Assembly (NCBI GenBank): GCA_013339895.1
Contig: JABACO010000020.1
Location: 1,867,571-1,931,570 of the forward strand
Reading direction: 5' to 3'
DNA length: 64,000 bases
Origin: Ephydatia muelleri
Lineage: Eukaryota > Porifera > Demospongiae > Spongillida > Spongillidae
The translations under genes and the position numbers were made by a program. Positions within the stretch are counted from its first letter, which is position 1, and each line of letters opens with the position of its first letter. The notes beneath the pieces were generated by a model that was given only the letters and a program-made list of their open reading frames with translations, did not search any database and had not been told where the DNA came from. Shown here one piece after another: positions 40,801-52,895 of this stretch.

Positions 40801-43800
40801 GTCATCATGTTACACTACTCCAGCAGCCATCCCCCCTGTCATCATGTTACACTACTCCAGCAGCCATCCCCTGTCATCATGTACACTACTCCAGCAGCCA
40901 TCCCCCTGTCATCATGTTACACTACTCCAGCAGCCATCCCCCTGTCATCATGTTACACTACTCCAGCAGGCCATCCCCCTGTCATCATGTTACACTACTC
41001 CAGCAGCCATCCCCCTGTCATCATGTTACACTACTCCACACTGTTGTACATTACATCAGTCCATGGTGTCATTACATTACACCACTTTGTACATCAGTCC
41101 ATGGTGCTCATTACATTACACTACACTGTTACATCAGTCCATGGTGTCATTACACTACACTGTTACATCAGTCCATGGTGTCATTACATTACACTGTTAC
41201 ATCAGTCCATGGTGTCATTACATTACACTGTTACATCAGTCCACGGTGTCATTACATTACACCATGCACACCTTAACGTTATGTTCTATTTCATCTGTGT
41301 GACTACTGTTGTCATTCATCTCCATGCATACCTTTGTGAGAGATTCCAATTTGAAGCCATAGGCCGCACCTCTTCTGCTGCCATTCATGTAGTTGCCAAA
41401 TGCTAGGATGATCTGGGGAGGAGGGGTGGAGATGCATGATGGCAGGGAGACAGGAAGAGGTGGAGTCACAAAAAGAGAGACAGGAAGGGGTGGAGTCACA
41501 AGGGGGAAAGCAAGGAAAGAGGAGGAGCCACAAAGGGAGGAGAAGGGAGCAGGCTAAAAACATTGGCTGACTCACTTCAAATAGCTTCTTCAGTCTGGTA
41601 CTTCTGAGCACACAAAGAGATGCAGTGAGAACAGCATTGATTATCTGAAACACGGATTGAAGAAGATTGCATCAGGTAAAGGCAGGCAAAGGGAAAAGGA
41701 AGTGGGAGGGCATGGGGAGGAGGAGAGGAGCTGGGACATAATGAAGGCAAGGAGGAGAGACATGATGTGAGGGGAAAGCTCCTTACAGGTAGTGTGGTAT
41801 TCATTAGTTCGTCAAAGTTCCCCATGTAAGCCATGGTTGACAGGCGAGACTCATACCTCTCAATCTTAGATAACTGAAGGATCAAAAGGGGTGGGGTCAA
41901 GGAGAGTAGTATGTCACATCACTGCAGCGTGAGAGCAGATGTTCTCACCTCGTACATGAACAGCTCTGCCTCACCGAAGTCTGAAACATCTTGAGCATGC
42001 TTCTCAAATGCCTTTATCTGGTTGCCAAAAAAAAAAAAAAAAGTCAATTTCAGTGTAAGTTAAGTGTTACAAAATGAATCCAATGCCTCCGCTGCATATC
42101 CCATAATTATTAATAAGAACACACCATTCCTAACTCCTCCCACTAGCACCACCACACCCTCATCTGGTCACCTCCTCAGGAATGGGGATGAACTTGAGGA
42201 GTAGGTCGCAGTGCTCAGGTAGGAGGTCTGCAAGGTCTGTGTTCAGTACCAAGTCCGAGATTTCTTGGGCCGTTCGTCCTATTCGCCTCTTGGCGATAAC
42301 TGGATTTACAGTTTGCCATGATTGACTACAACAAAAAGGTCCTGTTACATTGATCTCACCTAAATTTCTTCCCCTTTTGGCTTCAATGAGTACTAGTTGA
42401 TCATGCTTTGTGCTTTCGGCTGTCAGGGAGGGAAGACATGTAAGAGAAGTGGGTGTGGAGTTTACAAATCAGCAACATGGTTGGATGCATAGCTTGGACA
42501 CAGGGGTACTATGGGACTTACATTTGATCAATGAAGATGATTTTGATTTTTCGCCTTTCTTCGATCTCTTTACTTGGAAGAGATTTTCAAATTCATGGAA
42601 GTCTAATGTTTCAATTATGGAATCATCATCCATTTCCTGATCAAGATGTGGGCAAGAAGTTTTGTTTTTTCCCCGGATCAGAAGAACCAATAGTGCATCA
42701 ATATCATGCCCTGCAGTTTCCTACTACTTCCTCTTCTTATTATGTTTTTTTTTTTAAGCCCACCACACATCGTCCCCCCCCCCCCCCCCCCCCCCCCCAA
42801 TAGTGGACTAATTGCTCCTGTACCTTGAAGACTGTGTGTTGATAGTTCTTGAGTGGAACCCAATTCAACAGTGGCAGAGGTACATTCGGGATGACTGGTT
42901 TTTTAGAACCTTGTGGCACCACTCCGGGGGGAGGCGGGGGAACAGGAACACCTACACAGCACAAATGTGCACAGGGGGTGGTGTGTAAAGCCACCCATTC
43001 TAATTAGCACCCACCAGCACTCACCGAATGGGAGAGGGGGAGGTGGGGGACAAACGATCCCTCTTGGTTCAGCACTGGGGGTAAGGGGGGTGGGCAGGTA
43101 TGCCACTGGGAGCTCCTCCCTCTGCTTTGATTGCTTCGAGGGTCAGGGTGATGGCCTCTGGGTTCTGATGAAGGACATCCAGCTGTCCTACATGGGCATG
43201 CATTGTTCTGTTTTCTTCCTGGTTATGTGCGGAGAGTGGGGGAATGTGTGAGCAATATGCCTCCTCTTGTTTGACCTCGTTCCCACTCATTTTCTCATTG
43301 CCCCTCTTCTTCCTTGCTACCCATCTCTCTTTTTCACCCTCCCTTCCCATCCTCATCCTCTCTTCCCTTCCCCACCTTCCCTCCCTTCTCCACCTTCCCT
43401 TCCTTCCCCATCCTCCCTTCCTCTCTCCCTCCCTTCCTTCCCCATTCTCCCTTCCTCTCCCTCCCAAAAAACACGCAGCCTTCAGACCCGTCCATACCTA
43501 CCAACAGCTCCCTTCCTTCCCAACCCACCCTACCTCCCTCCCTTCCTTCCCCACCCCCCCTCCCTTCCTTCTCTCCTTCTCCACCCTCTTTATTAACCAG
43601 TAAAATCCTGCCAGCATTTTATTCAGCTCTGCAGTGTGGAGGGGAATGCCTGTTGTTTGATTCTTCGTAACCTCTGGTTCTGATTGCTTAGCTCAAAGTT
43701 GGCAGCCTGTATGGGAGGGTTGGAGTCAGGATGCACGGAGGGGTGGAGTCATAGCATGCACGGAGGGGTGTGAGTCAGTATGCATTGAGGGGTGGAGTCA

Positions 43801-46800
43801 GGATGCATGGAGGGGTGGAGTCAGGATGCATGGAGGGTGGAGTCAGCATGCACGGAGGGGTGGAGTCAGGATGCACGGAGGTGGTGGAGTCAGGATGCAT
43901 GGAGGGGTGGAGTCAAGATGCATGGAGGGGTGGAGTCAGCATGCACGGAGGGGTGGAGTCAGGATGCCCGGAGGGGTGGAGTCAGGATGCACGGAGGGGT
44001 GGAGTCAGGATGCATGGAGGGGTGGAGTCAGGATGCACGGAGGGGTGGAGTCAGCATGCACGGAGGGGTGGAGTCAGAATGCATGGAGGGGTGGAGTCAT
44101 GATGCATGGAGGGGTGGAGTCAGCATGCACGGAGGGGTGGAGTCAGGATGCATGGAGGGGTGGAGTCAGGATGCACGGAGGGGTGGAGTCAGGATGCATG
44201 GAGGGGTGGAGTCAGCATGCACGGAGGGGTGGAGTCAGGATGCACGGAGGGGTGGAGTCAGGATGCATGGAGGGGTGGAGTCAAGATGCATGGAGGGGTG
44301 GAGTCAGCATGCACGGAGGGGTGGAGTCAAGATGCATGGAGGGGTGGAGTCAGCATGCACGGAGGGGTGGAGTCAGGATGCCCGGAGGGGTGGAGTCAGG
44401 ATGCACGGAGGGGTGGAGTCAGGATGCATGGAGGGGTGGAGTCAGGATGCATGGAGGGGTGGAGTCAGGATGCCCGGAGGGGTGGAGTCAGGATGCCCGG
44501 AGGGGTGGAGTCAGGATGCATGGAGGGGTGGAGTCAGCATGCACGGAGGGGTGTAGTCAGGATGCATGGAGGGGTGGAGTCAGGATGCATGGAGGGTGGA
44601 GTCAGCATGCACGGAGGGGTGGAGTCAGGATGCATGGAGGGGTGGAGTCAGGATGCATGGAGGGGTGGAGTCAGCATGCACGGAGGGGTGGAGTCAGGAT
44701 GCATGGAGGGGTGGAGTCAGGATGCATGGAGGGGTGGAGTCAGCATGCACGGAGGGGTGGAGTCAGGATGCATTTCCGCTGCATGCTGATAATGTACAAT
44801 GCATGTTTCACTTTAGTGCAATCACTGAATCTGTTAGGCACATTGAGTACTAAATATCATTTTGATCTTTTCAAATGGGATAAATACTATGTGTTCTGAA
44901 CTGTCCACCGAATATGGACATAAAATTATAATTATTATTATAGAGAACATTATTAATACATATATTATAAACACATTACACACATTATAGAGAAGTTTAT
45001 TATTAAGCGTTGTGTTGCATGACATACCTACCTATGTGGCTTTCAAACACTATGCATAACTAATGACACACACTCACTCACACACACACAACATACACAC
45101 ACAACATACACACACACTCACTCACACACACAACATACACACACACAACATACACACACACACATGCACACACAAAAAAAAAAGCCAAAACACACCCAAG
45201 ACTGATATACAATAAGGTTGTCGGTGCACCTGGGGAGGAGGCAGTTCCCACACTAAGCAGAGGTTCAGTCTGCCATAAAGCTCGGTTCATACTACAGGCT
45301 TGGCCCTGCTAGAGCTTGTGGCAATTACTCAGCTGTTAATAACAAAACATAACAATCAGTGGCTATAGTTGGAGCCCATAAGCCATATCAATGCATCATA
45401 ATGACATAATCTTCATGCAAACATATTGTGCTCAGCACTTAATTTGAATTAGTAACCAATAATGCCTTTGAATAGCACAATAATTGGAAGCACATGCACA
45501 CGTGGTTAGCTAGTATATCGTAGTGACACTTCAACGGCCATTGTTTGGTGCACATGGTGTCATCATATGACTGTCAGGTGAGGTTTTATTTAAGAATCAC
45601 CTGTTCCAATACATTTTATATAGTATAGTGTATTCAACGATGGCACCACCCAGCACGCACACACACACACACACACACACAACAACCACCACACACCACC
45701 CACACACAACACCACACACACACATTACACACACATACACATGTACACACACACACACACACACTGCACGTATGTGGGGTTTTTACTACACACTTGGGGT
45801 AATGTAACATCACATCTCCGTTGCTACAATCACGTTGAGCCTTGACCCGACCACAACCAGGCCACTCCCACGTGATTATGAACCATTAAATTGTGTGACC
45901 TCACCTTCAACTGAGCTACAGTGTCTGCAAGTTCAATTGCTCGCTTTTCTGCTGTCATACTTCTCTCCTCCCCACTGCAAAAGAAACCATTCAAGAGCCT
46001 CTCATGGGAACTCCCTGCATTGATGAGGCTTCTCTCCCCTTTCAGACCATCACAGAGATCCTCCCTCCTCCCTATTCCCGCTCCCGTCCTCCCTCCTCCT
46101 TCCTCCCTCCTCCCTCCTCCCTCCTCCCTCCTCCCTCCTCCCTCCTCCCTCCTCCCTCCTCCCTCCTCCCTCCTCCCTCCTCCCTCCTCCCTCCTCCCTC
46201 CTCCCTCCTCCCTCCTCCCTCCTCCCTCCTCCCTCCTCCCTCCTTCCTCCTCCCTCCTCCCTCCTCCCTTCTCCCTCCTCCCTCCTCTCTCATCCCTAAT
46301 GAGAAGATATATTTCTTCTCCCTTTCAAAACAGCTCACACGCATATATCAACCAAATTGCTCTGCTGTATGTAAACCTTTGGTCCTATTATGTGGGCTGC
46401 ATACACTGACAGCAAATATTTTATGGTATTCTCATTTTGTAGTAACTATCAGAGCACTGTTCACATAGTTATGAATTGTGGTTAAATGTATTTTAAGGTG
46501 TATACAACTTAATGTAATGTGTGTGCATGTGTGTGTGTGCATGTGTGTGTACGTGTGTGTAAAATCATATCAGCAAATTACTCACAGTTGTCACTTGCTC
46601 ATACAGGTTTGCTCGATCAAGATCAGCCTCTTGAAGCAGAAGACGAGTTGATTCCAACTGATGCCCCCCAGGGGAAATAGCAGGGAAGAGGACGGGTGAG
46701 AGGCAAGGTACGCACACACAATGGCACACTCCTTACATCTTCTTCAAGACCTCTGATCTTCCCTCTTGCAATGGCCAACTTGTCGTACAGCTCTTGTACG

Positions 46801-48066
46801 TCTATCCGACCTTTTCTCCATTCGCTGAGTTCATGGCTCACCCTTTCGTCCGAGGTTCTATGGAGCAACTGGGATGGGGACAAGGCAGGTTCATCTGTGG
46901 CCCTGTCATGTGACTGTCCAATGTGGACCCACCTGCTCCACCTCACTCGGGTCGAGGCCTGCCTCAATGAACTCCTCCTGGTAGTAGACCTTGGAGTTGA
47001 CACTGGTACTGATCTGAACGATGGTGTTTATGAGGGAGAGGGCCTGGGCCTGAGAACAAAGGAAAAATAACGAAGTGGCTGACACAAAGGACAAGCTGCC
47101 TTCAAAGGGCAAGGGCTAGATGTATGACCTTGCAAGGGCACAGGCCTCTTTTAGTTACTGCTGTAAGCAGGCCTATGCCTTGTAAAGCATGTAGGCTAGA
47201 CATTTATAAGAATATGGGGCAGGTCATAAAAACACGAACTATTCTACAGACATAACTGGGATAAGTGTGTTTGTGAAGACAAAGGAAGGAGGTGAGTAAA
47301 GAGGGGAGAGGAGAAGAGGGAGATTTCACCTGGTACCCACTGTCAACAGACTCATCCGTCAGTGACTGAACTAGAGGTTCAAATCTTTTCAGATGGTTCT
47401 TCAATGCTCTGTAATTGTCGAATGCCATCAGCACAGCCAGATGCCCACCAGGTGATAGAAGCACTTGGAGCAACAGCTACCAAAGACGGAGACAAAAAAA
47501 TGTCAATAGAAGGAACATAGCAATGAATTTGTACATTGTTGCTAAGATAGGGGCCATTGAATTTATAAGAGCTGGGCACTGATTTTTTTGTTGTGTATAT
47601 TGCCTGTCCCCACTCTTTCAACACAATCGCCATGCATCTTCCTGTACACACATCACTTACCTTTAAAGTGAGGGTCTTCACTTTGTATGTCTGGTCTTTG
47701 TCATGGAGGAAGCAGAGCAGGTAGAGAAGACTAGGGGGGTAGTTGAGCACTGTGGTGAAGCCCACCTGTTGATGAAAGGCTCATTGATATCATAAACTGT
47801 GTTCTCACGCACAGTGAATGTGAGCTTCAATGCATGTGCAGAGTGCTTTCAATGTTTGATGGGTAAATATGTGGACTGCATTAGTGCTATGTTGATTGCC
47901 TATACATGTATTTATAGTTGGCTATTAAAGTGGAGATGTCATCATGAGTGGATGGTGCATGACAGGAGTATATTGTTGTGCGTTGTTGTACCCATGTGCC
48001 TTGTGTGGGAATGATTAGATGGGTATGGGCTAATCCTGGTGCATGTGCACACAGCTAGTCACCTGA

Positions 48067-48147
<81 letters not shown>

Positions 48148-48160
48148 CACACACACACAA

Positions 48161-48199
<39 letters not shown>

Positions 48200-49603
48200 G
48201 TGTGCACATGTGGAACATCAGTCATGTGACTGGGGTGGTGGGAGGTGGTACAGTACTTACCTGATGATTCATAATGGTCTTAAGGCATAGCAAACAGATA
48301 TGGAGGCACTCCTGTAAACAGAATATGTACAGTAAGTATTCTAGTAAACAGGGCATCAAAAGGTGCACTAAAATTTGTTACCCATCACTAGTTATAAATT
48401 ATAAGGTTTTAAAATCTGTCGAAGGTAAGTTGCAGCTAAGTGCACTCCATTTGCATTGAAGCGTAGTGTAATGACTGCTATTTCAGCGACTACGAATTTT
48501 TGCCAACCCTTCAGTATCCCCTCCCCTCCTAACCCACCCCGTCTCCCAATGCACTGCCTATGGCAGAGAGCTGCTTACAGGGTCTCTGAGTAGTAGAGCA
48601 TTCTTTTGAGGGTCCTTCCGTGGTATAGAATGAGGGTGGTCCACGAAGTCTTTGGCTAGCTCGATGAGGGCAATGTGTCCATGGTTTGGTGCACTCACAA
48701 ACTCCTCCACCCATCTACACAGAGAGGTAACCGTAGCAACTTGCTCGTTCAATGCAATGCACGTGACGACGCTACATGCCATACACAAAAAAGCAAATTG
48801 TGTACACGTACGAGTGGTTCAGATTAGTTCTCAAGTCCACCTCCAGGTCTGCAAGGACAGTTTTTAATGGCTGGAGGCCCTCAAGTAGGCTCTTTTTGAA
48901 CTTTTGGTCCTTCAGTGCTGGCTGTGCATGCCTCACGAGCTGCTCCACATAGTAGACACATGAGAAACCAGACTGCATTTCATGCTGAGGAGATATTGTT
49001 TCAATGCTTGGAGAGTTGGATAATATAAGAATGCATTACCTGTGCTAGAATCAGTCCCCACTTGTATGATTTTGGTTTTGTGTTTAGATCCATCATTGCT
49101 TCCGGCTGGAGGCTCATTTTCCTCTGTGGAGTGGAATTATTAGTGATTTTGGTCAATTAAGTTAAATATACTCGCCATAAAGCATGAACGAATGCAAATT
49201 TTAAACCTCTAAGATAGCCGTACATTGCAAAGGCCTCCGAGTTAGCAAGGTCTCCTTCGAATTGGCTCTGAGATTTCTAAGTTAAGGTGCCATGCTATTG
49301 AGCCTATTATTATAGAGCAGCAACGTACCACGAGTCGTTCAAACAGTGCGTCCAGAACGTTATCGTCAGGCATTGGTCTCGAGGACGTGATAACTGTGGA
49401 AGAGAGCCGAAATGAAGCAACTAAATATACGTGTCACATTCAAACTACACACATTGTTTGAGTTCTGAATATAAACTATTAGGGCTACCTTCTCCATCGG
49501 TGGGTGAACTGATCTTCGGAGGAAGCTCCTGGATTCTCTCGGACTTGCTGCGTGGACGATTTGTGCTTTGAGATCGTTGCAGGTTTGAGCTTCCACCGTT
49601 CAT
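37815..49603 (-). CDS. Formin-like protein, FMNL/FRL type
   Basis: More than 20 exons on the minus strand. From the start ([11 protein letters not shown] at 49603; exon 1 ends at 49489, exon 2 is 49393-49329) follow: the GTPase-binding/FH3 region, with [29 protein letters not shown] at about 49120-49040, [20 protein letters not shown] at about 48970, [14 protein letters not shown] at about 48300 and [20 protein letters not shown] at about 47030; coiled-coil exons at about 46870-45904 and near 43690; proline-rich FH1 at about 43100-42920; and FH2 from [13 protein letters not shown] at about 42860 through [18 protein letters not shown] at about 41390, [19 protein letters not shown] at about 40540 and [20 protein letters not shown] at about 38930. 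The last exon, about 38201-37815, is a charged tail. FMNL formins nucleate and elongate actin filaments in filopodia and lamellipodia under Rho GTPase control. No MG start for myristoylation and no clear DAD core are visible. Exon limits are approximate. Confidence 0.92.
38411..38765. repeat. 20-bp minisatellite in an FMNL intron
   Basis: About 17 units of ATGTGACTTTGTGATGATGC with G/A and C/T variants. On the minus strand it makes a histidine-rich open frame that joins the neighbouring formin exon, but it lies in the intron. Confidence 0.93.
39417..39845. repeat. GAGTGTGTGAGAGGA-type minisatellite in an FMNL intron
   Basis: Irregular tandem units of about 20-25 bp with GATAGTGGAGTGTGTGAGAG, with frequent small deletions. 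A further short tandem repeat (31-bp unit, about four copies) lies at about 40125-40240. Confidence 0.9.
40718..41262. repeat. Two adjacent minisatellites (36-bp and 34-bp units) in an FMNL intron
   Basis: From 40718 to about 41040 there are eight or nine 36-bp units with ACTCCAGCAGCCATCCCCCT. They are followed directly to 41262 by about six 34-bp units with CATCAGTCCATGGTGTCATT. Both share TGTTACA, so one may have grown from the edge of the other. Confidence 0.92.
43735..44770. repeat. 23-bp minisatellite, about 45 copies, in an FMNL intron
   Basis: A 1-kb array of 23-bp units with GGGTGGAGTCAGGATGCA, varying at GGATGCATGG, GGATGCACGG, GCATGCACGG and GGATGCCCGG. As with the 40-bp array, the unit length is not a multiple of three and the forward frames stay open, so reading frames up to 357 codons here are artefacts. 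Positions 44780-45880 of the same intron hold AT-rich sequence and CA tracts only. Confidence 0.95.
46068..46290. repeat. CCCTCCT heptanucleotide repeat
   Basis: About 30 units of CCCTCCT with few changes, in an FMNL intron. On the minus strand it is an AGGAGGG purine run. Confidence 0.95.
48070..48197. repeat. (CA)n microsatellite in an FMNL intron
   Basis: About 60 CA units with three short interruptions. Confidence 0.96.
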
Positions 49604-50064
49604 TGTGCAACCAGGATACTTGCGGAAGTGACTATACGATGTTCTTAGTAGAGAAGGGTCCTTCCGACTTGCACTGCCTTGGCGCAAGTACGACGCATGA
49701 CTCCCGAAGACAACGCAGAACCTTGGTGCAAACCTGCGCTTGCACAAAAATTAGATTTAAAGTGGGTAGGGCTTGTCTGCAAAATAATCCAGCAACGCCC
49801 CTTATATTTTGCGCATGCGTAATCCGCTTTCCTTTTGGACACTTTATCCAACGTGAGTCATGGCTGGCGTATACATCCTCACGCATCTTTGTTCTTTTTG
49901 GTTTGTTATGCGTGTGTCCTATTTTCCCTCACTTCTTTCTAACTCATTTCGTGGCTGTGTATTTTTTTTAAATGTGTTTCGCGATTGATTTAGACTTTTA
50001 TTTTTTAACTTTCCTAATCGACCAATAGTTCGCTTGTACACGAGGCAGCTGGATTCGTCCAAAG

Positions 50065-50723
50065 ATGGTAAGCATTGGTAAGACAGATACGAAGTACTGC
50101 TGCTATGCGTTCTAATTATAGCCCAAGAAGATTGAAGAAATAAAGGACTTCCTGATCACAGCCAGAAGAAAGGATGCCAAGTGTACGTGTAACTGTGCAC
50201 GCTGCGCAGCATGTTAAGTGCTTGTCACGATGTGCAACTAGCAAGTGTTACATGCTCACACGTGCTTTAAAACTTGGTTTTAGTCGTATACTGTACCGTC
50301 TCTATGTTAAGGCTTTCTGTTCTATTGCCACTGTAGACGAACTAAATGGTAATTACGGTAGACCACGTTAAGATCGTGGATTCATGCCATTTCGTGAATC
50401 AAAATAAATTGTTTAGATTCATTTAACGTTTTGGTGACTGTTGCATAGAAATGGTTATATGTGATGAAGTTAATGATACTTGTCACTTCTCCCCAACTAG
50501 CTGTCAAGATTATGAAGACCAGAGACAAGGTGAAGTTCAAAGTGCGCTGCTCCAAATACCTGTACACGTTGGTTGTCACCGACAAAGAAAAGGCAGACAA
50601 GCTGAAACAGTCCTTGCCACCAGGTATAATCCCCCTTTTTCGACAGCTGTATTAAATGTGTTATTCTGTGTAGATCTTTCCGTCAAGGAGCTGGGTAAAG
50701 GAAAGGGTCCTGGAAAAGCCTAA
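50065..50723 (+). CDS. RPL38: 60S ribosomal protein L38 (eL38)
   Basis: Four exons: the ATG alone at 50065-50067, then 50122-50182, 50501-50623 and 50674-50723, giving 78 residues. The protein reads [20 protein letters not shown], then [20 protein letters not shown] and [11 protein letters not shown], as in eL38 of all eukaryotes. It is a small protein of the large ribosomal subunit. The C-terminus carries a short extension ([11 protein letters not shown]) compared with the roughly 70-residue human protein. An exon consisting of only the start codon (ATG followed by GTAAGC) is common in ribosomal protein genes. A pyrimidine stretch AACTTTCCTAATC at about 50009 might hold a 5' TOP start, but this is weak. 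The gene is divergent from the formin, with 461 bases between start codons. Confidence 0.96.
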
Positions 50724-50834
50724 ACATTTGTATCAGTTTGTCGTATCAAAGTCTTTGTCCTCTATTGAACTGCGAGGGTGCGGTTTGGGTACTCGCGTGA
50801 CTTCACGTGTGAATAATAAGTCTAAGGGAGGATT

Positions 50835-51899
50835 ATGTCTACTACTCGAGTTGACCCAGACAGTGATACTGTGAGAACGTTGCGTCAGACGATACCGTTT
50901 GACACAGGCAGCGCTATCCTTTTTTTGAGAGAGTCTGGTATAGTTCAGGGAGATAAAGATGAGGTGCGTGATAGAAGTTCAACGTTGTCAAACATCTCTG
51001 GTGAAGACGCGAAGAGATTTTATGAAGACTTACTAACACAGTCGTCTAGACGAACAAGCGAGGGAACAAAGAAGAGACACACGCGCACGATGAAGTCGAG
51101 GCAGGCATCTGTGGGCAAAGCCACAGTTCGGTACTCACTCGCGAAGCTTTTTCTATCAGCACAGGAAGGCGACTTGATGTCCATCAAGAAGGCCGTTTCC
51201 GAGAAACAACACGACATTAATTCGGTAGACGAATTTGGTTGGACGTTACTAATGGTTGCGGCTCACGCAGGACATGCTCACGTGGTGGAGTACCTCTTGT
51301 CGGAAGGCGCCGAATGGAAGAATAGGAAGGACAAGAAAGGAAATAACGCCGTGGATTTGGCATCTAGGGGAGGCCATCAGCTGTTGGCTAATAAAATATT
51401 ACAATATGGTCAACGGTTAAGCACCTGCGAAGAAACTGGAGCGCCGCGGACTTCCGCGACCACGCACGACGACCTATTTTGTGAAGTCTGTAAGCTACAC
51501 GTTCCAGCTGCCCGCCACGCAACATCCGTGGTGCACCAGTTCAGCTGTCAGCATCGTACAAATGTCACAAGTTACGGCATTCCAGAGACCAACAGAGGTT
51601 TCCAGCTGCTCCTGAAGAAGGGATGGGACCGCGAGAGAGGCCTGGGAGCAGAGGGTCAGGGGCTGAAGTACCCCATAAGGACCATCCTTAAGCACGACAG
51701 GCTTGGTCTGGGGTTGAGCGGGAGTGCCAAGCCGCGGGTCACACACTTCCAGCCTTACGATGTGGATGCTGTGAGGCCTCACAATAAGAGGAAAGGTGTC
51801 TCTGGAGGGTCTGTGTCGCCAAAGGGCAGTGTAGGGAAGAGACGTGATACGAGGGAGTGGGAGATGAGGTTGAGAAGGTATATGAACTCCGATGACTGA
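50835..51899 (+). CDS. GPANK1: G-patch and ankyrin repeat protein 1
   Basis: An intronless frame of 354 residues, against 356 in human GPANK1. Residues about 100-195 hold ankyrin repeats (DEFGWTLLMVAAHAGHAHVV, KKGNNAVDLASRGGHQLLA). A CxxC pair with downstream Cys/His (FCEVCKLH) follows, then a G-patch at about 250-290 (NRGFQLLLKKGWDRERGLG, GLKYPIRTILKHDRLGLG) and a basic tail. The same order of domains is found in GPANK1 (BAT4/G5), a nuclear protein; G-patch proteins bind RNA or activate DEAH helicases. It starts only 111 bases after the RPL38 stop on the same strand, so the two genes may share regulatory sequence. A decayed copy of its 3' part is at 54402-54570. Confidence 0.93.
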   Translation: MSTTRVDPDSDTVRTLRQTIPFDTGSAILFLRESGIVQGDKDEVRDRSSTLSNISGEDAKRFYEDLLTQSSRRTSEGTKKRHTRTMKSRQASVGKATVRYSLAKLFLSAQEGDLMSIKKAVSEKQHDINSVDEFGWTLLMVAAHAGHAHVVEYLLSEGAEWKNRKDKKGNNAVDLASRGGHQLLANKILQYGQRLSTCEETGAPRTSATTHDDLFCEVCKLHVPAARHATSVVHQFSCQHRTNVTSYGIPETNRGFQLLLKKGWDRERGLGAEGQGLKYPIRTILKHDRLGLGLSGSAKPRVTHFQPYDVDAVRPHNKRKGVSGGSVSPKGSVGKRRDTREWEMRLRRYMNSDD

Positions 51900-52420
51900 A
51901 TCATCAATGTGATTATCAACTGGAGGTTCTTTGTAGACCCTTGATGTAAGCCCAACCTGCTTCTCAACCATCCCAGCCTGGAGTACACAATTTATTCAAA
52001 GTCTTTGGGTATGCAAGACGATCCAATACAAACACTCAGATGCATACTCATACAAATGAAATGTTTGGAGCAGCATTGCAATTTTACACTAAAATGATGC
52101 AATTTGTTATCTGATTTATTGGTTATTAACAAGGTAAATAATTTTGAATGTTAACAAACTACAAATAATAAGGTTAAAGGCATGTATGGTGTGATGTATT
52201 ATAATAAATTAGTACTGAATCATTGCCCTCAAAAATCTTGTAGTTGCAAATATGCAATGTTTTCAATTAATGAGTTCATTATGCTTATAAAATTTTATTG
52301 GCAATTATTAATAAGCAATTTTTTTATTTGAAAATCTGTGGGGTACCTTTTAATTCGTTTTCATTATTAATATATTTTTAAAAATAATCGAGTCATAAGT
52401 TTGTTGTACTTATTCACCCT
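51900..52420. other. AT-rich intergenic sequence after GPANK1
   Basis: I see no gene here. The sequence is AT-rich and includes the 3' untranslated region of GPANK1; the first 40 bases recur in the pseudogene copy near 54516-54560. Confidence 0.6.
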
Positions 52421-52895
52421 GTGCAACCATTTGCCCCCTATTCCGTGGTGTTCAGAATGGCTTGGGGCTGGGTCTCACTGCTATTGGAGAGCATGACATC
52501 CAGAACACAATGCACAACACTTGTCCACATGACATCATTCTCATTACCAGTAGTGTTTTCTCAGCTCTGCAACTCACTTCAATGTCAAATGCTGTGGAAC
52601 CCAAGCCACATCCAACCTCCATGCACACTGAGCTGAACACAAAAGTTGTGGCATACTGCTATATACTATACTGTAACAGAAACCATATACACTGATGTAC
52701 ACACATGCAAAATAACCAAATGATAAAAACAATGGTTCAACTAGAGTGTTGCTCTAAAAGACAAGCTCATTTTTTTTCAACAGTTTTTGTGATGGCCCCT
52801 TCAATAAAGCACAAATAAAAAGTGCTCATAACTTTTCCCACCCCTTGCTGTGAGAACAATCAATGTGGCTAGAACATGTCCCAGAGAATCCATTT
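52421..52895. repeat. Segmental duplication, copy 1 (partner at 59285-59745)
   Basis: This stretch and 59285-59745 align over most of their length with scattered substitutions and short indels, sharing for example GTTGTGGCATACTGCTATAT and ACTAGAGTGTTGCTC. It covers the 3' flank and the last roughly 20 codons of the minus-strand RING/TRAF gene, so the duplicated unit is the tail end of that gene. Confidence 0.9.

Noticed and set aside
43770-44899. Open frames of 227-357 codons rich in Gly, Trp and Glu
   Set aside because: They come from a 23-bp minisatellite in a formin intron and are open in several frames.
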